Source of the DNA: Gloeopeniophorella convolvens
Taxonomy: Eukaryota; Basidiomycota; Agaricomycetes; Russulales
Direction: 5' to 3'
DNA length: 64,000 bases
Assembly (NCBI GenBank): GCA_022496205.1
Contig: WTXD01000003.1
Location: forward strand, 620,001 to 684,000
Made by a program: the position numbers and the translations under genes. Shown here one piece after another: positions 42,292-53,631 of this stretch. The notes under the pieces are model-generated. The model was not told where the DNA came from and did no database searches. It saw only the letters and a program-made list of their open reading frames with translations. Positions within the stretch are counted from its first letter, which is position 1; each line of letters opens with the position of its first letter.

Positions 42292-44897
42292 TTAGGACGA
42301 ACTAGGTAAGCACAGCAACGACAGTGCATCGTACCGTTTGGGCAGGTCCGCACAACCAAACGCTTCTGGTCGGCGCATCTCACCCTTTCTGATGATCACC
42401 TCCTGGGAAGTGACCAAACCATGCAGATCAAGCACCGGCAGAGAGTTCCACATGGGCATTCCATTTCCTGGCAGATCCAATAACCCCGTGCTCACAATCT
42501 CCGATGCATTCGTATCAGGCAGCGGCATGAGAGGGAGGTCAAACTGTGCCCGCTTCTTATCAAACACTGCGCGCGGGAGGCGCTTGACATGGGCGCCGGG
42601 TTCCAGGCGGTTCGTTGACAGTGAAGAGAAGTTCGCATAGTTGGGGTATAGCATGGTGTAGCCGCGCATAAAAACCATTTCGATAAAGTATTTCTTCCAG
42701 GAGTGTTTCCATCGGCTTGAACGAACGCTGGGGACAATATTCTCCTTCGAAGACAAGAGAGGGTGGCCCAGCCGGGTGGTCACGTACGTGTGGAACTCGC
42801 GCCAGTGCTCCGGAAAGTAGACGGCTCCCCAGCTGCAGGGAATTTGCGAAAGATAAGGGGTATGTGGGGCGGCGATACCGGACGTGTTGAAAAGCTGGCG
42901 GGCGTTGAAGGGCCTCCGCCCCTCGAGATGGAGTTCGACGTTCTTTTGCTGGTAGAGACTGATACCGAAAAGTTGTGGTGACCGGTTCCTAATATCCCCA
43001 TACCTGATTCAGTGAGGACCAGCGGGACGATCTTCAGTTCCAAATGCACCCCTACCTGTAACGTAGAAGTGCCAGTTTGATCCAGGCATAGAACAGTGGT
43101 GAAACTTCCACGTCATCCTCTAAAAGCAAACCATACGAGTCGTTTGATCGTGGATACCACGATTCCACGACAGCAGTCAACAACCCTCCGTGAGTGACTC
43201 GATGGTGTATGAATACGGTGCCGTGTTTCCATTCGAGGCCGTCTACCAGCCGCTGGGTGGCCGGATCAGCTGACTCTTCCATGTTTAAGCGGAGATCGAG
43301 CGTATCGCCAAAATAGCGGGCGTTGTCCAGAGAATGCAAGAGACGCGACAGAGATTGGGACCTATTGTTCGTGATGATGCTGACTTCGACGCGGGGGATG
43401 TTCCAATCTGATGAGGTCAGATCAGAAAAGGGACAGAAGATATGGATGCGCACTCTGCCACTCAGCGAGAGATAGACTACTCATCCAGTCCGAATAGGCG
43501 AGATCCAAACGCGCGAGGCGTACTGTCTTAGGCCGAATAGACGTTTGGTTTTCGGCACCCCGAAGCAAGGATGTTGTGAAGTCATCCCCTTCCGTCAATG
43601 CGATGAGTACATCAGGTAGACCACCAAGGGAAGCCAACCAGGATGAAGCGGTTGTCTCAGCGGTGGATGCGCTAGAGTGGCGTGTTCGAACAGATAGTTC
43701 ACACTCCGTCATCAAGGACCGGCCCCGGTCAGATAAGGGTTCTTCATAGATGAGGATTTCCAGGTGGTGTCCGTTTGCAACCAGCCCACAAGCCGCCCGA
43801 GAAAAGGCCACGAGGTCGCTGTATGTAGGGAATAAGGCCCCAAACGACCCATGGGAGACGCGAGAAGTGGCGTCCGTGGACGGGAGCGTTAAGTTGGGTA
43901 CGTGTGGTCCGTAGCTATTGATTGGATATGGAGAACGCCCTAGGTCACCGGTAAATTGGGTTCCGGTATGAGAAGCAAGGCAACCCCCTCCAGCCACGAC
44001 GCCACCGATCATGTCAGGCCGCCCTCTCGATACCCAGCGTCCCAGGGAGGACCACGAATCGAAGAGACCTTCAGAGAATGTATCAGAGAATATGGAATTC
44101 GGGAACATGAAGGGGGGGACAAGGAACTCCGCAGGGATGTACGATGCTGATGGGGCGATGCATATCTCGTTGGGAGCTAGTGTCTTGGACAGAAAAGAGC
44201 CCTTGGGACCAAGGGGAAACGAGACATTAGGTGGGTTGAAGAGTAGCAGACGAGAAGCTTCGTTGAGTTCCTGCAACGCCGACTCGCCAAGGAATAAGGT
44301 CCGGTCACTGGTCGCATGAGACGCTGCATCTATGAGTGATTTAGGCTCGCATTTTTCGCGAGGACAAGGGAGTAGGATCAATTGTGCGATGGGAGTGTTG
44401 CCACGCGATGCGATGATATTCTGAAGCGATGGGCGAGCCAGGGACAATAATGCCTCCGGACAGAGAAGAACGATCTCGTCTGTAACTGAAGAATAGTTGA
44501 GCAGCTCGGTGACAGTCCCGTGTAAGGCCAGTATATTCTTATCCGTGAGGGGCAGTATCACGGTGGTGGAGACGTTGGATACTGCGGTGGAGAATTGAAG
44601 TTCGAGAGCGTACAGAAACCCAGAAGCCCCGCCTCGCTGTCGCGTAGTTTCATCCGGAGAAGGATACACAGCCGGATGTGCCTGCCACCCAGGAAAGTGG
44701 AAGCCGGGCCCCGAAGGCGAATTCCTTAATGAGCTATGTGGGGCGAGCCTCGTCCTGAGGCTGTAGAATCTCTTCCCCACGAAAAAGACGAGAGCTAATA
44801 CACCAGTGATCCAGAGTAACCCCCGGCGGAGATGCGCCGATGAGCGCCCATGTCGAAGCCGACTCCGCTTTGCCTTGATGATGGAAGATTTGGACAT
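42292..44897 (-). CDS. Type II membrane glycosyltransferase (GT2-like)
   Basis: Predicted Golgi/ER glycosyltransferase with unknown donor and acceptor. Start 44897. A basic cytosolic tail (AKRSRLRHGRSSAHLRRG) precedes one signal anchor (LLWITGVLALVFFVGKRFY). The long lumenal part has a first domain with alternating hydrophobic strands (TTVILPLTDKNILALHGTVT; DEIVLLCPEALLSLARPSLQ). The catalytic-looking part from about 43440 has VEVSIITNNRSQSLSRLLHS, an acidic DYGLLLEDDVEVSPLFYAW block (written here as SYGLLLEDDVEVSPLF) that could be the DXD-like metal site, and IPCSWGAVYFPEHWREFHTY. The last exon ends at 42292. Long intact exons with three short introns. Fungal proteins of this shape are usually annotated glycosyltransferase 2-like. 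Confidence 0.75.
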
Positions 44898-45383
44898 GCC
44901 GGGATGCTGCGTCTACGGAAAAGTACGGACCACAGCAAATAGATAAGCGAGAGCTCGGAGCGTCCCCTGCAGGAGAGGCAGTGCAGCTTGCAGGTCCGGA
45001 GGGTGTGAGTGAATGAACGAATAAACGTACGAATGAACGGTAATGGTTGCAGTGAGAGTCGAGCTACGTTATGGCCGAATGGCCAACGTCAAGGCCAGTG
45101 GCGGGCATTAACCCCAATGTATGGTTGTTTGGACAAAATTACATAAGAGCCAGATAGCCGGGGCAGTGTCGTCACTTCGCGAACACGAGGCACAGCCACC
45201 CAGTCGCCCCCTGGAAGCCTAGAGGCCTGACCTGGTCTGACTCACCTGGTACAGCTGATAACGAATCCGGATACAACCGAGATTCTGAACAAAATCTGGT
45301 GTTACTCAGGCTACTGTGTCGGAAAGGAAGATTCGTATGCTAACATAACCATGCAAACGAAGTCCACGGTCCTCTGTCATTCA
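44898..45383. promoter_or_regulatory. Upstream region of the glycosyltransferase / VPS28 3' flank
   Basis: About 490 bp. It contains a short tandem repeat of GAATGAACG-type units near 45011-45041. No gene was recognised. Confidence 0.4.
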
Positions 45384-46294
45384 TCACTGCGCGTCATCCT
45401 TACCACTGAGACTTCTGAAAAACTCTGCATACGCGTGGTCCACATCGAAGAGTAGCTGCGGAACGTCAGTCTTGGTACCGGGAAGGCCCACGAAGGACGT
45501 TCACACACCTGTCTGGACTGCTCTTCGGTGATTTCTTCCGATGCTTTCATTCCGTTCAAAGTAATCAACCTTGGTGTAAGAGGAATAAGCGAGCCAAGCC
45601 AACGCATCCATCACAACTTACCACCCAACCATTTTGCTTCGCCCCTCCCAGTCTTTGCTTCCTTTAAATCGTGCGTAGCCAGTGACGAGCTCCTGAAGTA
45701 TCGGATGTAACTGGTCCTTGGCACGCAAACGCAACTTGAGCGCGTCCATAAAAGTGATGAAGCTCTGCAAGAGAGTGAGTCCAACTCGCTGCATAAGGGC
45801 GACGTGACGTACCTGTGTCGTCTCTGCGACCCATTTCCCAGTTTCTGGACCCGCTTCGCTCGAATGCTCAACTGTCGCCGGGACACCGACCTTGAGACGG
45901 TGCAGGGCCGCAGGGTGGTCCATCTGGTGTGACAGGTATGAATGGCCGATGAAATTATATGAAGTTCCTGGGGAAAGCTACCCGATAACGGCTCATAAAC
46001 TCCTCTATGCTGGGCACATCGGCACCGACTAGCTTCAGCATGGTCTTGTATTGCGACAGTAGACGGGTGCATGCGGGCGAGTATCTCTTAGGCTCCCACA
46101 CTTAGTGAATCACCCTATACGACGAAACAAATAACTCACTCTGCTGCAGTCACCGAATCTCGCACGTATGCGCGTTCCAAGTAGTCCAGGGCAACAACGA
46201 TTCCGTAGAGTGTAGCGAGCGACTCGTGCTTCTCCCTCTCAGCATTCGTCGTGTAGAGGCGAGCCTCTTCGTCGAGAGATAATGGGGACGACAT
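45384..46294 (-). CDS. VPS28: ESCRT-I subunit Vps28
   Basis: ESCRT-I component that links Vps23 to ESCRT-II during multivesicular body sorting. Start 46294 (MSSPLSLDEEARLYTTNAER, EKHESLATLYGIVVALDYLE). After an intron follow YSPACTRLLSQYKTMLKLVG with ADVPSIEEFMSRY, then RMDHPAALHRLKVGVPATVE and WVAETTQSFITFMDALKLRL. The C-terminal four-helix domain has QLHPILQELVTGYARFKGSK, WEGRSKMVGWLITLNGMKAS and QLLFDVDHAYAEFFRSL, ending at TGA 45384. Family length and both N- and C-terminal domains are complete. Four to five short introns are present. Divergent from the MFS gene. Confidence 0.92.
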
Positions 46295-47109
46295 CTATTG
46301 ATAGCAGCCGGTGAGGATCAGCCGATGCCACTATTTCGCACTTGTGCGCACATGGTCTATGACACGGGTATGGATGTGCGTAGCTTACTGAATTGTCGCC
46401 CAAGTTCAGTGAGTGGCCAGTGGTCAATCAGGACATCATCCCAGTATATGATTCGGCCAAAGGCCCGGCCAAGCAGGGCCGGCCTCAACTAGTGTCCACG
46501 TGGCCGGGGAAACCAGGGCTCAGCGCTCGGCGCTCAGCTGTTCATCAACATCCTCACATCTCCCGGTCTTAGAGGACACTGTCTCCGACTCGGACAGTGG
46601 GCGGGCAACCGTATGCCAGATCTCAAAGGTGCTACCGCGTGAAGCAGTCCCCGATTCCCCGGAAACTGACATCGCTCGGACCGCCCACGCAACGTCCTCG
46701 TGACCAGCCCGATCTCAGCGCGGCCACGACCACTGCCGCCGACCTAGGAAAAGACGTTCAGGTCTAAACCACCCACGGGTCACTGGGATCAATATTTTTT
46801 GCCGTACTGCTGACGAAGCGTCAGACTCGTGCACATAGGCCTTTCTCCGTTTTCTATGCGCCCCCATTGTTCCCACGTGAGCGGGGAAGGTGGGGCTGCA
46901 GCTTCTCAAACTCGGATCTGGTGGGAAGAGACACCACACCTGCTGGAACAACAAGTGATGAGCGCTGAGCCCTGACGCCGCTGGCTCGGTTCGCTCCTCC
47001 TGACCTCTTTCATATCGGCATCTTCGTCACGGGCCTCGATAAAAGCTGCGTCGTCTTCTCGGGATGATTCTCTTGCGCTCGCGCTTGCATCACGAACGCG
47101 TCTGTCTCT
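46295..47109. promoter_or_regulatory. Divergent intergenic region, VPS28 / MFS transporter
   Basis: About 815 bp, GC-rich, with several GGCCGG-like palindromes near 46455-46490 and a 15-bp terminal inverted repeat pair (46514-46528 and 46960-46974). A GATAAAAG motif at about 47038 lies 70 bp upstream of the MFS start. Confidence 0.4.
46514..46974. mobile_element. Possible MITE bounded by 15-bp perfect terminal inverted repeats
   Basis: CAGGGCTCAGCGCTC at 46514-46528 is exactly inverted at 46960-46974, enclosing 431 bp without coding potential. CAGGG ends are common in hAT-superfamily elements. However, the 8-bp flanks (GGGGAAAC and ACGCCGCT) do not match, so the required target duplication is missing or lost. 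The pair could instead be a large regulatory inverted repeat. Confidence 0.4.
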
Positions 47110-49572
47110 ATGGCCACTTCACGCGATTCTCAACCGTCCCCAGTCTCCTCGCACCTAGCAGGGTCAGACGAAAAGGACAAGGTGTCCCATGAGGAGAAGA
47201 CCACGGTGTACAATGCGGACATCGATGTCTCTCATGTGGACGAGCGCAAGCTCATGAGGAAGATCGACCTCCATCTCATCCCTTGGCTCTCGCTGCTCTA
47301 CCTCTTGAGCTTTTTGGACCGTACGAGCATCGGAAACGCGAAAGTGAGCCTCATGTTTTTCCATCTCAAGTTCAAATGCCCATCTTCCGTAGCTCTACGG
47401 ACTCGAGAAGTCTCTGCACATGAGCGACAAGCAGTACCTGATCGCCCTCACGATCTTCTTCTTCCCCTACTCCATTTTCGAGGTGAGCAACCCGCCATAT
47501 CGCCTCAACGAGTGTGGTCCTCGGTTCTCATGTCATGCAGGTGCCATCAAACGTCTTTCTCAAGCGCCTTCGGCCCTCAATATGGCTTTCAGGTCTCATG
47601 CTCCTTTGGGGCGTAATGATGGTTGGTGTCTCCTTTGCAAAGGCTTCTGTTTACCAGCAACTGACGCATTGCAGACGGTACAAGGTCTAGTGCACAACTA
47701 TGGCGGTTTGCTTGGTACGTGTGCACTTTCCGGATCACCGGTCTTCCGATGCTCATCGTGTTGGCTCTGAACGTGTAGGCATGCGCTGGATGCTCGGCAC
47801 GATGGAAGCCGGACTGTTCCCGGGTGTGAATTATTATCTTTCCTGGTGCGCTTCCCAACACCCCCCTTCTTCCCCCGTTCATATGGCTTTGAACCCCTTC
47901 ATTGGTACCTTGCCTTTCACCTTATGCAGCTGGTATAAGCGCTCCGAATTCGGCATTCGTGCCGCCATCTTCTTCTCCGCTGCCTCCGTGTCTGGTGCAT
48001 TCGGCGGTCTGCTTGCTGTGAGGTGTCATTGGATCTACATTGGATACGCTACCTAATCCCTGCATCAGGCGGCCATTTCCAACATGGGCGGCGTGGGGGG
48101 CAAGCCTGCATGGGCATGGATCTTCATCCTTGAGGGCTTGGCCACGGTGTTGGCCGGCGCCGCCTCATTCTTTATCATTCAAGACTTCCCTGATACCGCG
48201 CGCTTCCTGTCCGAAGCCGAGCGTACCGTGGTGATCCGCAGGTTGCAGAGTGACGATCAATTTTCTGCTGCAGGCGAGAATCTCAAAATGCGGAATATCA
48301 TGAAGAGTCTCACAGACTGGAAAACATATGTCGGAAGTAAGCTCACTTCTATATCTGTGCGAACATGTGTTCATTGATTCGCCTCCTTCGCGTTCTATCA
48401 CAGTCGGCGTGTACGTCGGCAGCGACATGCCGTTGTACGCTTTCTCGTTGTTCCTCCCCAGCATTATCAATCAGGTATGCGCTATTTTTGTCGTCCTGCG
48501 TGTTAGGAGATATCTCAAGCCTCCTGGGTCATCTAGCTCGGTGAGTGTCTTCCCATGTGAAGGCACTCCGCGCGCGGCTCACCGCCCGTGCTCCATTCCT
48601 GATACAGGGTTCGAAGCCACTCCTGCGAATCTTCTGACAGTCCCCGTCTACGCCTTCGCTTGCATCATCACCTGTCTTGTTGGCTTCACCGCGGATCGTA
48701 TCAAGAAGCGAGGAATATTTAATTTGTCAGTGCCAGTCACTGATCGACTACGATCTTGTACTGATGTCCAAATTAGTGCTCTACTCGCCTTGGGTGGTGC
48801 TGGCTACATCATGTTGATAGTATCCAAGAATGCAGCACTATCCTATGTCTCTGTATATTTGGCTACATGGTGCGTCATCCAGTGTGGCGCCTTAAGCGTG
48901 GTGGCCCGTTTCTGACTTCTGGACAGTGGAATATACCCCTTGATTCGTAAGTCACAAAGCGCTGGCGCATGAGAATACCACGATCTGACCCACTGGGCAC
49001 CCCATATAGCGAACACAATGTGAGTCTGCGATCCATCGGAGGTCCGTATGTTCCAACTGAATATCTGCAGCGCGTGGGTATCGAACAATGTTGAAGGCTC
49101 CTACAAGCGTAGCGTGTCCCTCGCAATGGTCATCAGTCTGTAAGTCCGCCATCCAATCTTGGTGCCTTGGTTCCTGATTGATCCGTCCTCCAGTGGGAAC
49201 ATCAATGGTGCCGTCAGCTCGAACGTCGTACGTCATCAGTCCACTTGTTTTGTACCTTGAACTCTCGCTCATGCCGAGACCTTGAAGTATCGTGCGCGCG
49301 ATGCGCCGTGGTACCACTTTGGCCACGGGCTTGTGCTTATGTACATCGGCATCGGCATGGTTTCAACAGCCGTCTACTACTTCTTGCTGCGTCGCGAAAA
49401 CGCCGCGCGCGAGCGTGGCGAGCGTGACGAAGTCATAGACGGCGTATACGTCGAAGAAGAGAGCGAAGAGGCCCGCGAAGAGCGCGCGCGAAAGAATGGA
49501 CGCTTCACGAGCGCCCAGGAGGCCAAACAGGAAAAGGGTGACCAGTGGAGTGGATACCGATACATCCTCTGA
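47110..49572 (+). CDS. MFS transporter, Dal5/anion:cation symporter family
   Basis: Twelve-TM plasma-membrane carrier of the allantoate/nicotinate permease-like (Dal5) family. The substrate cannot be told from sequence. Start 47110 (MATSRDSQPSPVSSHLAGSD). The cytosolic N-terminus leads into RKIDLHLIPWLSLLYLLSFL and DRTSIGNAK, the typical family TM1. LTIFFFPYSIFEVPSN, GMRWMLGTMEAGLFPGVNYY, ASVSGAFGGLLAAAISNMGG and AWIFILEGLATVLAGAASFF cover TM2-6. ADRIKKRGIFN marks the central loop. NTIAWVSNNVEGSYKRSVSL, AMVISLGNINGAVSSNVYRA and LVLMYIGIGMVSTAVYYFLL cover TM10-12. The charged C-terminus ends GYRYIL. About ten short introns are present. Dal5-like genes are often nitrogen-regulated, but I see no firm GATA cluster. 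Confidence 0.85.
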
Positions 49573-50091
49573 GACGGTGGGTACACTGTATAAGACGTAC
49601 TGTACGAGTACATTCACGAGCCACGACCCGCCTTCTAGCTAGGCGAGTTCATGTAGCTGTTATAGACAGACGGAAACCAATTATGATTGCATAGTAACAC
49701 AACAGGTGGGGTATATTTTGTGAGCTGAAAGTCATCGAGAATATACCCAGTCAGACCGAATGCCCCAAGCATGCATAGGAGGAACAGATGTGTGTGAACC
49801 AGAGCAATGTACACAATGAGCGGCAATAGTCAATAACACATAACAGGAAACGTGTCAGAAGTAAGAGAACGACGAGAAAGCAGACATAGGTCTGCGCAAC
49901 TTTTGGTATCAGACGAAAATCTCCTCGTCCGAAGATAGAGCAAGTATCTATGCAAAGTTGGGTCATGGCGCTAGAGTGTCGTCAACGAACCAATTTTGTA
50001 AGGCGCCTTGCGCCGGTGCTCCTCCACATCAGCACCCCGAGGCTACCCATGGTCCCACCACTGGACGACCCCTACGTATCCCGCATCCGAA
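49573..50091. other. Convergent intergenic region, MFS / Pro-Ser-rich orphan
   Basis: About 520 bp, locally AT-rich, without a supported gene. Confidence 0.4.
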
Positions 50092-50934
50092 TTAGTAGAC
50101 TGGCCAGCGGGGGCTCATACGAAGGCGTGAAGATATCGTTGGGGACTCAGGAGGAGGGCGTGTCGGAATCCAGCTGTAGACCCGCGGCGACACGCTCGGC
50201 GGCGGCGAGGGCTGCAGCACGTCCCCGTTCGGCGTGGCGGTGGGGATCGCCATGGACGATGGCGGTGTGACGGGCCGCGGGAAGAATGAGCTGGGTGGGG
50301 CCGGCGGGGCTGGCGTGCGCGGGTGCGACGACGGGAGCTGGATCGGTGTGATCTGTGATGTGCGTACGCTCACACCTAAATGCGGCGCTGCTGGCGTGTC
50401 CGCATCCGAGTCGCTGTCCGGCGCGAACCAGGGCAAGTGTTGCTCCACGCGTGCGCGGCTGAGCCTGCGGGTGTACAGCCGCTCGAATGCGGCTGAGGAC
50501 ATGACGTGGGACTGCGTAGCGCCGCGTCGCGCGTCGGAGGATGAGTGACGCCGCAGGGTTGGGAGGGGCGGGGGTCCATCGGATACGGCTTCACCGTGGC
50601 TCGGGGATGCGCTTTCGAGCCACCGCAGAAAATCCTGGTCTGCTGCAGAGATCTGGCCAGGGATGGGAGGCAGATCTGCAGGTGTTCCACGCCCGCTGGA
50701 ACTGGCCGAAGAACCGTCGCTGCTATCGACTGGAGTGATGGGCTCCAAGGGGATGGGCGGGACGAAGGCCTCGTAGACCGCATCCTTGAAGAATGCATCC
50801 GAGTCCGGGTCCCAAGCGTTCTCGTAGGACCAACGAATGTAGTCGGGACAGAGCTCATCGCGAGAGTCGTTGGGCTCGACAACCTCGACGACGGCAGGGG
50901 CGGTGTTGACGGCAGGGGAGAATGTGCGGCCCAT
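50092..50934 (-). CDS. Pro/Ser-rich hypothetical protein, intronless
   Basis: I do not recognise this protein. The preferred start is 50934 (MGRTFSPAVNTAPAVVEVVE); the frame is open further upstream to 51117, but that part looks non-coding. The most protein-like segments are DSRDELCPDYIRWSYENAWD with FFKDAVYEAFVPPIPLEP, and ADQDFLRWLESASP. HVMSSAAFERLYTRRLSRAR with VEQHLPWFAPDSDSDAD is another. The remainder is disordered Pro/Ser/Thr sequence to the stop at 50092. It has no membrane segment or catalytic motif. High GC at third codon positions and one continuous exon of about 840 bp support a real gene. Confidence 0.6.
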   Translation of the reverse strand: MGRTFSPAVNTAPAVVEVVEPNDSRDELCPDYIRWSYENAWDPDSDAFFKDAVYEAFVPPIPLEPITPVDSSDGSSASSSGRGTPADLPPIPGQISAADQDFLRWLESASPSHGEAVSDGPPPLPTLRRHSSSDARRGATQSHVMSSAAFERLYTRRLSRARVEQHLPWFAPDSDSDADTPAAPHLGVSVRTSQITPIQLPSSHPRTPAPPAPPSSFFPRPVTPPSSMAIPTATPNGDVLQPSPPPSVSPRVYSWIPTRPPPESPTISSRLRMSPRWPVY

Positions 50935-51358
50935 TTTTTGAGGAGGGAGGGTTGGGTATCGAAGGAAAGGGAAGAGGTCGAGGAGAAAAGAGGGTAAGTT
51001 GGATGAGATTACGTTGATGGGGAGTGTCTGAGGCTGTCTGAGGCCGGACGCGGGGCGCGTCAAACAAAAAATTATCGCCGACGACGCGTCCAATTGTTCC
51101 GCTTCCGGACCCCGCACATATCTCCCCTCACTCTCTTATGCATCTCCACTCTTGCACAGCTTACTGGGGTATGTATTGTGTGGTGTCTGACGCCTACTGT
51201 TACAACCAGTATAGCTATCAACATCGGTGCCGCAAGGTCTACCCGCTACGGAGGATGCAGTGCCCAAATGCTGTCTATGAAACCTCTCTCCCAGTGCACC
51301 CTTAACGCCGCAATACCTTTTCCGTAGGATCGGGTGGTTCATGTAGGCGGATTTATAC
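50935..51358. promoter_or_regulatory. Upstream region of the Pro/Ser-rich gene / RPP40 3' flank
   Basis: About 420 bp; presumably the promoter of the minus-strand gene. No motif stands out. Confidence 0.35.
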
Positions 51359-53000
51359 TCATCCGAACCTTGAATCCCACTTCCCGATGGTCTCCAGCAT
51401 CGCCCATTGGCCTGCCGGCCGGTCAGCGTTCCCTGCCTCGCCGGGTGCCAAGCAACTAGCTGGACTCACCACCAGTATTGTCCTCGTTCGGGCTGCTCCC
51501 TGGAACGAGGATGATAGAGGCAGTGTCTTCGCCGTCAGACCTCGGCAGGCGGTACGGCATGGGTACTGGTGCCTCAGTGGAACCGTGAATGGTAAGTGCA
51601 ATCAAAGGGCTGCCGGAAGCCGTCGGCGCGCGTTCGGGCAGGAGCGTCCTAGTCAAGCTCGTGCCTCAGTGGCACCGCATCAAAGAAGGCAGAGTCGGCT
51701 TGCACGCACGTTGCGGTGTCCAATATTTTCTGCACAAAACGCGGATTCAGAAAGCCACACCATCTGACGTGTACGACGTCTCCGACAGTCGATGGTGCTG
51801 GCGCGGAATAGACGGCAACGTATGGGTCCACCCGATCGTTAGCTTGCAATCTGGCAGAGAAATTTTAGTATAATGTCACATGATGACACGGAATACTGTT
51901 ACCTCTGCGCACCAATGCTCACCATCCCAACCCACTCAAACAGCGAGCTTATCTCCTCGTTCCAGTCTTGCAGCGCGTCATCGTCCTCCAAGCCGGCCTC
52001 TTTCGAGACATCGTTACTCCGAGTGGGAGCATGACACACGCTGGGCCCCGTCGACACTGAGTGCGGCTGCGGGCGTGGAGATAGAGTGGCGAGCGGGATG
52101 CGGACGTTTGCAAGGCGTCGGATAGCCGGCTTGACTTGATGACATTGTGCGCGGGAGCATGAAAGAGGTCCCGCCCCACTATCTATATGCCAATGAGTTC
52201 GCAGGACCGTGGAAGCGTATGCAGAAGAAGCTCGCACACCTGGCTTGGAGATGTGGAATGCGAACTCCCACTGGCCCTCCCCGGACGATTCACGGGAACG
52301 ATCCCACCGAGCGAATGTGTTGAGAATGAAATCATGGTTTCTGACATAGTCGCTCCGCCTTGTTAGTGGAATGCTGATAGCTGCAAGGGGTGAGACAAGG
52401 TGACAGAATTGGCATTTAGGCGTACGATGCTGTTCTGGTGCCCCTGACATCTTCGACGATATCTTCGTCCCTGGAAGGCCCAGGGCTTCATACGTTTCTT
52501 TTCCAGCGCTGAGATTGAAGCTACCCCCCGCGCACGACCACGCGTCCGGGAGGAATTTCCCGGTGCTAGCGACGTAGACGCCACTTTCGCGCTGATTCTT
52601 AGCCTCGCTCATGCATAGCGCCACGATGGAGCGCACCTAGCAGGGTCAGATTCTTGGATGTATGCGCGGAGAGCCTCATAGATCTCGCTTATTGGCCCAA
52701 ACGATGTGTGGAACTCCGTTTCAAGCTCACTGAACGCAGTCTGAAGCTTAGGGTTGAAGGGAAAAACGACATCAACCTGGCTTCAGTGAGACACCACGTC
52801 AATAGCGATGCGTTTGAGAAGGTAGTGGACCGTGCCTGATGGACAAAGGGCCTAGAAGAAAGCGCTTCAAGCAGTTTGTTCGATGGCAAGTGGCCACCTG
52901 AAACCATCGTGAGGCGTTTCTCCATCTTGGAAGCCATGTTTTGCGGCAGATGAACGTTGAACGGCGGAGGAGCGGCCGAGGTGTTCTTCTTTGATTCGAA
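51359..53000 (-). CDS. RPP40: RNase P/MRP 40-kDa subunit (RPP40 family), with an in-frame TGA
   Basis: Protein subunit of RNase P for tRNA 5' maturation. The conserved N-terminal piece is FNVHLPQNMASKMEKRLTMV, spliced to GTVHYLLKRIAIDV. It is followed in the same frame by VDVVFPFNPKLQTAFSELET and GPISEIYEALRAYIQESDPA, but an in-frame TGA (52783-52785) lies between them. Next are VYVASTGKFLPDAWSCAGGS with SAGKETYEALGLPG, and WNEEISSLFEWVGMVSIGAQ. The RPP40 hallmark DRVDPYVAVYSAPAPSTVGD with VHVRWCGFLNPRFVQKIL follows, then RLPRSDGEDTASIILVPG and QWAMLETIGKWDSRFG to 51359. The true start codon upstream of 53000 was not resolved. The stop may be a sequencing error, an unusual 18-nt GT...AG removal, or a null allele. 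Confidence 0.75.
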
Positions 53001-53631
53001 CTATATCCACTCAAGAAATCTGAGGCTAGGAAGGCTCTATGAGGATCGCGGAGTTACGAAGTTCACGATGGCCGAGAGACTGCCACCGACGTCCGGGAGC
53101 AGTGCGGCGCGACGCGTCCAACGTAAAATCGGGATCTGATCACGCACGCGACTTCTATATGATCGCCTCAAAGGCGGCCGCGCGTGCGTTGTGCAGTGCA
53201 CAAAGCAAGGCTTCGCCCGATGGCGATAAGTACACCGAGTACGAACCTAGCCATGTACTCCAGCTTCTCTCTTCCTCGGGCTCGGAGCACTACATCAGCC
53301 ACCTGGGAGCCATGCAACGGGGTGAAACGTCCTCGCAGTCCGACTCTATATATGCCACCAAGATCATCCCGAACGACGACCGTGCATGGCTCGAGCTGGG
53401 AGTCCCGGAAGCCGCATGAAGTGTTCTTTTGAGTCAGGGATTTCAGTGCCCTGTCTCGCACTAAGTCCGACTCCCCACACTGCCAGCAACAGCGCGGTAT
53501 CTGTCTGCGAACCCCGACGGATTCAGGTGCCATGCGTCCGGCTCTGCCCTGAAGTCAATGGGGGCCCTTTTCTCCTCTTTCCCCACCGAAGTGGTAACCA
53601 CAGGAGCAAGCCACGGAAAACACAGTCACCT
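53001..53631. other. Intergenic region, RPP40 5' flank / PAN6 3' flank
   Basis: About 630 bp that must contain the RPP40 first exon or promoter and the PAN6 3' flank. It holds one short plus-strand frame listed separately; nothing else was recognised. Confidence 0.35.
53159..53419 (+). CDS. Possible small hypothetical ORF (87 codons)
   Basis: A plus-strand frame from an ATG at 53159 (MIASKAAARALCSAQSK) with an amino acid mix that looks protein-like (HVLQLLSSSGSEHYISHLGA, IYATKIIPNDDRAWLELGV). It could equally be chance or the shadow of an unrecognised exon. No family match comes to mind. Confidence 0.2.
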   Translation: MIASKAAARALCSAQSKASPDGDKYTEYEPSHVLQLLSSSGSEHYISHLGAMQRGETSSQSDSIYATKIIPNDDRAWLELGVPEAA

